From assembly GCA_021209875.1 (NCBI GenBank), contig JAGYVD010000001.1, positions 2,480,001 through 2,544,000 of the forward strand: a DNA stretch of 64,000 nucleotides, written 5' to 3'. Source of the stretch: Rosellinia necatrix (taxonomy: Eukaryota; Ascomycota; Sordariomycetes; Xylariales; Xylariaceae). This document shows, in pieces, positions 56,501 through 64,000 of this stretch. Made by a program: the position numbers and the translations under genes. The notes beneath the pieces were generated by a model, which searched no databases, had not been told where the DNA came from, and worked only from the letters and a program-made list of their open reading frames with translations. Numbering within the stretch: the stretch's first letter is position 1; every line of letters begins with the position of its first letter.

Positions 56501-59500
56501 TATTATAGTCGATTTATTTTATATAGCTTATTATAAATATTATTTAATACTTTTATATTTTATTTATTAAAAAATACTGATTTAAATTTAATTTAGTTTT
56601 TATTAATTATTAATAAAAGATATTATAAATTGTTTTTTATAAAAGTTTATTTTTTATAATTTATTTAAATATTATAAAATATAATTATTTTAATAAATTA
56701 AAAAGCTTTAAACGTTTTTTCAGCATATATATAAACATTTTTTTAATAATAGTTTTAAAAAGTTGCTTAGTTTTTAATATTTAAAAAGAAATATGTATTT
56801 TTAACCTTAAGTTTATTTTTTAGTGTTAAAAGGTTTAATTTAAAGTTTTTTAAAGTTTTTAAATTAATTATTATATTAAATACAGCGTTTATAAAAAAAG
56901 TATTTTTTATTAATATGTTTAAACGTATTATTTTATACTTAATATTTTTTACGTAGTATTAAACGTGTTAATTATTTAAATGTTTATTATAAAAGTTACT
57001 ATAAAATTTAATATATAATTTTTTATTTAAATACGCGACTGTTTTTATATTTAATATTATATTAATTACTACTATAGTTAATAAAAGATTTAATTTAAAC
57101 TTTATATTAGTTATAATAATTATATTTATTAAAAATTATTTATTAGTTTTAGCTAGAGCTGTTTTTATTAATAATAAAATAATAGCTGCAACAGCAAAAG
57201 TTATTATTACTAATTTTTAAAAGCTTATATATACTCTGCTATTTTTATTGTTTTAAATTTAACCTAGCTTAATGCTTTTATAAATTTTAATAGTTTTTAT
57301 TAAAATATTTACTATTAATATTATTTTAAAAGTTTTAGCATTAATTATATTATATATACTATTTTTATATATAATTATAAAACAAAAGCTTTTATTATTT
57401 AATAAAATTTATACTTTATTATAAAATAAGCTTTTTTTATTTTATAGTTTTACGTTTTTTAATTAATAATTTTTATATATATTTACAACTATAAATAAAT
57501 ATATTAAATAAGACTATAAATTTATTTATTTTTTATTTTAATAAATAAATATTTTCGATTTATAATTAATTATAGCTTTATATAAATATAAAAGTTATTA
57601 CTAAGTAATATTTCTAGTTTTAAATAATTTTTACTACTTTTTTTTTTATATATTTAAATATTTTAAGTTTTTAGTTCTGTTTATTTTTTAATATAAAAAT
57701 AAACTTAGCTTTTTAAATTCAACCGATTTATTTTTAAAACAATAAACTTAATTTAATCAGAAACAGTTTTATATATTAAAATATTTAAAAAAATTTGCTA
57801 ATAATAGTTTTTTAATATTTAAATTAATATAAATTTTTAGTTTTATTTAATTAAAAACAGCTTAGCATTAATTTATAAATATATATAATTTAATCAGAAA
57901 GTTTTATTATATTTATTATTAATATTTAGCGTTTTAATTACAAAGATCTTGTAGTTAAAAATATTATTAGCTGCTTTATATATTATATTAAAACATATTT
58001 TTAATATGTTATAATTTTTATTTTTTTATTTAATAATTTTATTTTTAGCTTTAGTTTATTTAATAGTTTTATTTTTAGCTTTAACTTAATTTTATAAATA
58101 TTTAAAAATTAATTATATAAAAATAGTTTTTAAAAGCAGTACTTATAAATATATTTTTGCGTGCAATTAAAAAAAATTATAATTTTTTTAATTTAACACA
58201 AAAGTTATATTTTTTATATATAACTTTAAAATAGTTTTAATTTATAAATTTAATAGCATTAATAACAAATAAAAGCTAAGTTTAATACTAAATAAAAAAA
58301 CATATTTTTATTATTATTTTATTTAGTTTTATTTATTTATACTGCTATTTATAAAATATATGTAAAATAAACGCTAATTATTATTTTTTAATTTTAACTA
58401 TAGTTTTTACGATTTAAATATTTATAATTTTAATTTTAATTATAACTATAGTTATATTTTTAATTACGTTTTTAATTATAATTTTTAGTTTTTAATCGTT
58501 TTTTTATTTTTTAATAGTTATTACAGTTTTAGTTCTAATACTTGCAGCTTTTTTTACAGCTGCTATTTTAATTATTATAACTTTTATTTTAACTTTAATA
58601 TTATTTATAATTATATTTACAGCTGTTTTAGTTTTAATTTTAAAATATTTATTGTTTAATTAATATTTCTTTTAATTAAGTCGATAATTATAGCTTTTTA
58701 ATAAGTTGTTTTAATAGTTAATACTAGATTTGCTAATATTATTTTTAGTTTAATATTTAAATATATTTTTTAGCTTTATGTTTTAGCTTATATTAACTGT
58801 TTTTTATTTTATATATATAGTTGGCTAAAGTTTTTTTTAATTTAAAAAGTTAGATATAATTTAAAATTATATTTTTTATTAGTTGTAAATATTTTTATAA
58901 TTTTATATTAGTTTTTATTATTTTTTTGCAGCGTTTTTATAGCTTTAATATATTATATTTAATGTTAAATAAACTAAAAAAATACGTTTTAATTTTTTGT
59001 AATATTTTTTAAAATAAGTTTTTTATTTATAAACTTTTAAAACGTTTTACCGGCTTACGTTTTAAATTTTTTTTATAGTTTTTTAACTAGTATATTTAAG
59101 CCTGCTTTTTTTTATATACGTTAGTTATTTATATAAATTTTATTGTTTTATTATAGCAAAGCTGATTTAGCTAATAAATAATTAAATAAATTAGTTATTT
59201 ATTAAACGTTTAAAGCTTAAATATTTTTATTTTTTAGCAATAATTTAATATAATTAATAAAAAATAAACGTTTATATAAATTATGTTTTTTTTATCGGCT
59301 ATATATTTTTTATTGTTAAAGTTTTTTTATTTTAAGTTAAAAATACTGATATTATTTTATTTAATTTTATATATGCTTTTTTTGTTTTAGCTGCTATATT
59401 TAACGTAAACTGTTTTTATTAGCTTAACGCGGCATAATTATATTTATTATTATTAAAACTATTTAAATTAAAAAGTTGGATAGATTATTATTACTATAGT

Positions 59501-60764
59501 TTTTACTACTATAGCAGTTGTTATTTCTGCTTTTATTATTATAACGTTTATAAAAATTATTATAATATTTAATAAAAAGTTTTAAGTTATTATTTTTTTA
59601 AAAGTTTTTGTTTAATAAAACATATAAAAAAATATAATAGTTGCAATATTTAATTTGTTTAAAACATTTATAGTTATGTTTTATATGCTAGCTATTTAAA
59701 TATTAATTAGTATAGCAGCTTTATTTTTGTTTTATTAACAGGCTTTATTTTAAATAACCGATCTATAGTTTTATTAGCTTTAATATTATTTTTAATCGGC
59801 TGCAGTTTTAAGTTCTATATTATCAGAGATTTAATATTAATATTTTTAAAAGTTTAAAAACTTTTAAACCTGTTTAATTAACTTTAAAATTAAATTAAAA
59901 AATATTTTTATAGTTTTTATATTTTTATATAAAATATTAATTAAAACGTCGGCTTGTTTTTAATGTTTTAAAAAATAATTAATAATTTTTTAGTTTAAGC
60001 TAAGTTGTTTTAGCAGCAGTATGTTTTTAAATAAAAATTATATTAATTTAAAATATTTTACTAAAGTTTTTTTAAAGTTGTTTATATTTAAGCTTAATAT
60101 ATATAATAAAGCATAATAACGTAATATTATTACAAGCTTAAAAAATTAAGCGTATTATTAAAAAATATTTAAATATATATATAATATGTTTAAATAGTTG
60201 TTTTTACGTGCAAATATTATTAGCTGTTGCTTTTAATTTATTAATTTATAATTTAAAAGCTATAAAAATAAAACAGAGTAAACTACGCGTATAAAAAAAT
60301 AAAATAATAAAACTATTTTTTAAAAAATTTTAGCTTCCGACTATAATATATATATTTATAGTTATTTAATAAACATGTTTATTAACGCTTTTTTTTAATA
60401 ATAAATAAAAATAAGTAATTTATTACGTTTATAAATTTAAATATATTTTGGTTGTTAAGCACGTTTAAATATATAATTTTAATAATAATAGTTTTTAAAA
60501 TATAAAATAAACTATTAAGTATTTTTTAGCAACTATTTATTTATAAGTTTTAACAAGGTATATAATTTATATAAAAAAAAATAGTTGCTAAAATAACGTT
60601 TTATTTACGTTAATTGTTTAGTTATAGCTGGATTAAAACGCGCATGCTTAAATTTTTAGCTATAAATAAAATTTTTCCACCTTGAAAAATCTAAAAAATA
60701 ATATTAGTTTAGTTTAGTTTAATAACAAAATTTATTAGTTATATAAATATATTACTTTAAAAAA
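53501..60764. other. Long T-rich degraded block, no gene seen
   Basis: 7.3 kb of extremely AT-rich DNA with a T-rich + strand. In the sample 54001-54360 nearly every C follows G or A, with about one TC and no GA. Former coding strand, if any, was the reverse. A GC-richer patch at 53505-53575 (GCCGGCGGACAG) directly follows family K copy 2. No domain, tRNA or repeat boundary was recognised. Confidence 0.5.
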
Positions 60765-60960
60765 ATTAATAAAAAAATAGAAAAAAAAAGTGCTTTTATT
60801 AATTTTTCTGCTAAATAAAGAATTTTAGTAAAACTAGAATTAACTTTTGCAGGGGTGGCCGTAGGCCACTTGTTGCCAGCCGTAGCTTGTGCAACCTATT
60901 TAATCTAATAATATACAAGCCGTTGGCTCGATTAATATGGGCCCTTTCGGGGACTCTATT
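60765..60960 (+). repeat. Family K dispersed repeat, copy 3
   Basis: The best-preserved right half of the family: GGGGTGGCCGTAGGCCACTT, GTTGCCAGCCGTAGCTTGTG, then GGGCCCTTTCGGGGACTC at the end. The left half is AT-converted. It includes the imperfect palindrome GTGGCCGTAGGCCAC. It ends about 180 bp before the LTR retrotransposon. Confidence 0.8.
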
Positions 60961-61141
60961 AAAAATAAAAAAAAATATTATTTTTGTTTTTTATTAACAG
61001 AATTAATATAAAAACAACAGCTGAAAACAGCCTGTTTTAATATAATAAAAAACAACAGTTTAATTAATTAACAAAAAAATTATAAACTGTTTAAAGCCGA
61101 TTTTTAAAAACAAAAAAATATAGCTGTGTTAATAAGCTGAA

Positions 61142-61397
61142 TGTTAGAGTAGGCAAGGGGTGCCAGGCTTGGCACTATTAGTTGCCCTACTATAAGATTA
61201 GATAAGGTGGCCCAGGCCACCTGGGATAGCCTACTTGGGCTAGGCCCACCTACTTACTTGTACTAGTAGGTGGAATTTTAGGACTGCACTTAGAATTTTA
61301 TTATTTTTATTATAAACTATATATAATATTATAATATAGACCAGTATACTGCAAAATATAGCCATTTACAGCTTTATACCTCTGACCAGACTTATTA
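61142..61397 (+). repeat. 5' LTR (256 bp)
   Basis: Starts TGTTAGAGTAGG and ends CCAGACTTATTA. The final CA of the 3' copy has become TA here. Differences from the 3' LTR are almost all transitions and cluster in the right half (61290-61370), where CpA sites in the 3' copy are TpA here, so RIP hit this copy more. A few sites go the other way (GCCAGG here, GCTAGG in the 3' LTR). Confidence 0.95.
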
Positions 61398-61400
61398 AAT

Positions 61401-61418
61401 TGGTGCCTCTGCAACGAT
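61401..61418 (+). promoter_or_regulatory. Primer binding site
   Basis: TGGTGCCTCTGCAACGAT begins 3 bases after the 5' LTR. The first three bases TGG complement the CCA end of a tRNA, and TGGTGCCTC would pair with a tRNA ending GAGGCACCA. I cannot say which tRNA. Position and sequence are as expected for minus-strand priming in LTR retrotransposons. Confidence 0.8.
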
Positions 61419-61800
61419 CGGACTAAAAGTACTTCCTTAAGCAGCTTTTGCAAACTATTTACTTAGGTCTCGCGGTTAAGAACGGCTTTTTTGCCCTGCG
61501 GCAGTTTATATTGCGCGGCTAAGTGCAAAAGAACTGGTAGAATTAGCTGCAAATTGTGTTATCTTATTAATTAATTAACTAACTAATTAAAGCCCTGGAT
61601 TTATCGATTTTAGCTAGTTTTACCGATTTTATTGTTTTTAGGGTTTTTAGCTAGATATGTTAATTTTCGCTAATTTAACTAAGCTATTAATTTTATTAAC
61701 TTTAGCTTTAGCTGACCTAGCTTATTTTAGCCTAGCTTAGCCTAGCTTAGCCGGCCAGCTTAGCTAAGTTATAGCTTTTATTAGTTATTAAACAAAGGCT
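61419..61800 (+). other. Untranslated leader of the LTR element
   Basis: Leader between the primer site and the Gag-like frame. The first 140 bp are GC-normal (GGTCTCGCGGTTAAGAACGG, CCCTGCGGCAG). Around 61715-61765 there is a short array of TAGCCTAGCT-type units, partly palindromic. No open frame is evident. Confidence 0.5.
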
Positions 61801-63066
61801 GTTTTAATAGATAATATATAAAAAAATGTAAATATGTTATAAAAACGCGTTAACAGCTTAAACAAAAAATACGATAAATTAGCTGCGGATATTACTAAAT
61901 TAAAAATATTTTATGTCGAGTTACAGGCTATAACTAAATTTTTTAACTTAAAAATAGGTGTTTTAAATATAAAACTAGGCTTTTTAAAGTTAAAAATAAA
62001 GTTTTTAAAATTAATTATAAGCTTTATAAATAACTGCTTAAACTTATTAATTAGCTATATATAAAATAGTAGTAGTTTTAAAAACTAAACAAACAATTAA
62101 ATTAAAACAGCTTAAGCTAACAAGTTTAAAGCTAATAATTTTATTAAAGCTAACAATTTTATTAAAGCTAATAACTTTTTTAAAGCTAATAATAATAATA
62201 CTAGCTTAAAAATTCTACCTGTAAGGCTTTTAGCTACCGAAAATACTAATGTTAGTTTTTTTTTTATAAATACTGCAGTTTTTTTAGTTGATCCGGCTAT
62301 ATATTATAAACCGGTTATATATTTAATTATTAATACAGCTATATATTTTACTTATAATCCGGCCGATCTAGCTAATTAAATGTTTAGTTATTTTAATAAT
62401 TTAGCTTATTAGAACAGTTGTTTTAATCTGGCTAATTAGACTAGCTAATTTAACTTAGTTAATTAAATTAGTTAGGCCGATCCAACTAATCAAGGGTTCG
62501 GATATACGGCTTGTTTAAAGGCTTTAGATATAAGCTATTTCGACTTTAGTTATTTTAATTTAGCAGATATTAAGATAATAACTGTTAAAAGTAACGTTAT
62601 TTATACAGATATTTAGTTGTTTATAAACAGACTGCAGGCTTTAGTTAAAAAACAATATTTTTTCAGCTAAATTTTTAATTAAATTAATCGTTTATTATAT
62701 AGCTAAGCTTTAAAATAATAGAACAGCAAATTATTAGCTAATTAATAATATATTTTATATAAAGCTAGCTAAAATAAAATTATTACAGCTTTAAAAAACT
62801 GTTTTAAAATATAATTTAAACATGTTATATGTTTATTTATAATTAATAATTTATTTTTATATAATATAACTAAAAACAAGCATGTAATATTTTAATTTAT
62901 ATAACGTAAGTTATAATATATATAAGCTAATAAAACTTTAAAAAAACAATTTTAATTAGCTAAAAATTATAATAATTATATAAAACTAATAAAAAAAGCT
63001 TATTTTTAATTATATAAAAAACTTAAAAATTAAAAAAACTTTAAAAAGCTATATAAAAAAAATTAA
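61801..63066 (+). pseudogene. gag: Degraded gag gene of the LTR retrotransposon
   Basis: One frame (codons starting at 61801, 61804 and so on) holds successive open stretches of 73 (61843-62061), 87 (62116-62376) and 46 codons (62476-62613), long for DNA this AT-rich. The breaks are TAA or TAG, which RIP makes from CAA, CAG or TGG. In order: a Leu/Ile/Lys heptad-like region (61921-62055) that could be a coiled coil; four in-frame KANNFI-type repeats; a Pro/Asn-rich segment with DPA and NPADLAN; then ALDISYFDFSYFNLADIKII, SNVIYTDI and LFINRLQALV, which resemble the pre-capsid and capsid start of fungal retrotransposon Gag proteins. After about 62670 the frame is heavily interrupted. A Ser-rich tail at 63110-63140 lies in another frame. 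No zinc knuckle or protease was found. Family assignment is by resemblance only. Confidence 0.6.
62128..62199 (+). repeat. Four 18-bp tandem units inside gag
   Basis: Units of AAAGCTAATAATTTTATT, with small changes, at 62128, 62146, 62164 and 62182. At 18 bp each unit adds six residues (KANNFI, KANNFI, KANNFF, KANNNT) and keeps the Gag frame. The array therefore probably grew while the frame was under selection, or has a neutral in-frame length. Confidence 0.85.
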
Positions 63067-63239
63067 ATAAGCTTGTAATAGTTTTAAATAAAAAGCTAAA
63101 CGTTTTTATAGCTTTAGCTCTAGCTTTAGCTTTAGCTTAAGCAAGCAAAAATATTAATAATAATTATATAAACAAAATAACTTTTAAAATATTAAAAGTT
63201 TTAACTATTTTAATAAAGCTAGTAGTTTTGTTAGTTTTA

Positions 63240-63330
63240 ATACGCGTAGCTGAAACCGCAGAAGAACTAAGGGCGGCCGGAACTGCAACCGGAACGGCAG
63301 CTGCGGCTAGACCAGCAGAATTCCCGATTA
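63240..63330. other. GC-normal island late in the LTR element
   Basis: A short stretch that kept its C and G (CGCAGAAGAACTAAGGGCGG, GCAACCGGAACGGCAGCTGC) between AT-converted flanks. One frame reads AETAEELRAAGTATGTAAAA, low-complexity Ala-rich, and may be an unconverted piece of the coding region or of the 3' untranslated region. Why RIP spared it is unclear. Confidence 0.4.
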
Positions 63331-63543
63331 AAAAAGTAGTTAAATAGCATGCTAGCTAAATAACAGCTTGTTTTTATTACGTTTTTATACGAATTAGCAT
63401 TTAAGAAGGCTTAAGATCAAGTTAAAAGTTTAGGACTAAATAAAAAGCTTGGATTAGACTAATAAAATTTTAAAGAATTAATTAGCTAGCTGCTGCCAAG
63501 TGGTTGCTAAAAGCAGCAACTGCTTTTTAAGTGCCCGGCATTT

Positions 63544-63799
63544 TGTTAGAGTAGGCAAGGGGTGCTAGGCTTGGCACTATTAGTTGCCCTACTGTAAGAT
63601 TAGATAAGGTGGCCCAGGCCACCTGGGCTAGCCCACTTGGGCTAGGCCCACCCACCTACCTGTACTAGTAGGTGGAATTCTAGGACTGCACTTAGAATTC
63701 CACCATCTTTATTACAAACTATATACAACACCATAATACAGACCAGTACACTGCAAAATACAGCTATTTACAGCTTTATACCCCTGACCAGACTTATCA
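63544..63799 (+). repeat. 3' LTR (256 bp)
   Basis: Starts TGTTAGAGTAGG and ends GACCAGACTTATCA, so its TG...CA ends are intact. It has a series of perfect inverted repeats: AGGTGGCC/GGCCACCT (63607-63624), CCACCTAC/GTAGGTGG (63652-63675) and GGTGGAATTCTA/TAGAATTCCACC (63671-63704). It is the better-preserved of the two LTRs and is followed by CTGAA, the same 5 bp that precede the 5' LTR. Confidence 0.95.
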
Positions 63800-64000
63800 C
63801 TGAACTAATAAGCTAGTTAAAATATAAATAAAAATAAAGCTTAGCTGTAATAATAAAAAACAGATATAATATTAATAATAAAACGTTAAACAACTTATAA
63901 AATAAAATAAAATTAATTTGTGAACAGTTTAAACAATAGATTAAAACACCGCAGAAATTAAAATAATTTATAAAGCTAGTTATTATTAAAAAAAAAAAAC
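63800..64000. other. AT-rich flank of the LTR element
   Basis: Target duplication CTGAA at 63800-63804, then A-rich degraded DNA to the window end. It continues the sequence interrupted at 61141, so together these flanks are the pre-insertion site. Confidence 0.6.

Larger units (their letters stand above)
61142..63799 (+). mobile_element. Complete LTR retrotransposon, gag-only type
   Basis: A 2658-bp element with two direct 256-bp LTRs, flanked on both sides by CTGAA (61137-61141 and 63800-63804), a perfect 5-bp target duplication. A primer binding site follows the 5' LTR after three bases. The 2146-bp interior carries one degraded Gag-like frame and no room for protease, reverse transcriptase, RNase H and integrase. 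It is therefore either a natural non-autonomous element mobilised by a partner or an internal deletion derivative. Its interior is RIP-damaged in the coding part but nearly untouched in the leader (61398-61560) and near 63240-63330. No obvious polypurine tract precedes the 3' LTR. Confidence 0.92.

Overview
This window is almost entirely A+T (well over 80% by eye). I could support no intact host gene, tRNA or rRNA. Two things point to a filamentous ascomycete. Repeated sequences differ from one another almost only by C-to-T and G-to-A changes, often at CpA/TpG, which is the footprint of repeat-induced point mutation (RIP). The recognisable pieces are LTR retrotransposons, solo LTRs and short dispersed repeats, as expected in a fungal AT isochore, heterochromatic block or pericentromere. 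The species cannot be named from this sequence.

Layout. 1-2670 is featureless AT DNA. A pure (TTA)n tract of about 99 units (2671-2966) abuts an LTR-like repeat (2966-3256). A second copy lies at 6784-7078, and the 3.5 kb between them looks like the gutted inside of one retroelement. 7110-12175 is a large imperfect inverted repeat with arms of about 1.4 kb and a spacer of about 2.2 kb; a truncated third copy of its inner end sits at 24360-24600. Four copies of a repeat of about 245 bp (family M) lie at 14268, 20741, 26774 (reversed) and 41926, and the first two may bound a 6.7 kb element. A 321-bp solo LTR with a perfect target duplication is at 25324-25644. A degraded 3.5-3.7 kb element occurs twice in direct orientation (31434-34961 and 45525-49190). 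Copy A of it has a GC-rich island at one edge and an LTR-like island at the other. A repeat of about 200 bp (family K) is found at 9041, 53300 and 60765.

The best-preserved element is a complete LTR retrotransposon at 61142-63799. It has 256-bp LTRs, a CTGAA target duplication on both sides, a primer binding site, and one degraded Gag-like reading frame. It is too short to hold pol, so it is probably a gag-only, non-autonomous element.

Between these landmarks the DNA alternates between A-rich and T-rich blocks, probably old elements in opposite orientations. The block at about 25.6-31.3 kb keeps GA/TC dinucleotides that are almost absent in other blocks, which suggests a different origin or mutational history. 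The window reads as layers of dead transposons, each mutated to a different depth, rather than as a gene-bearing region.
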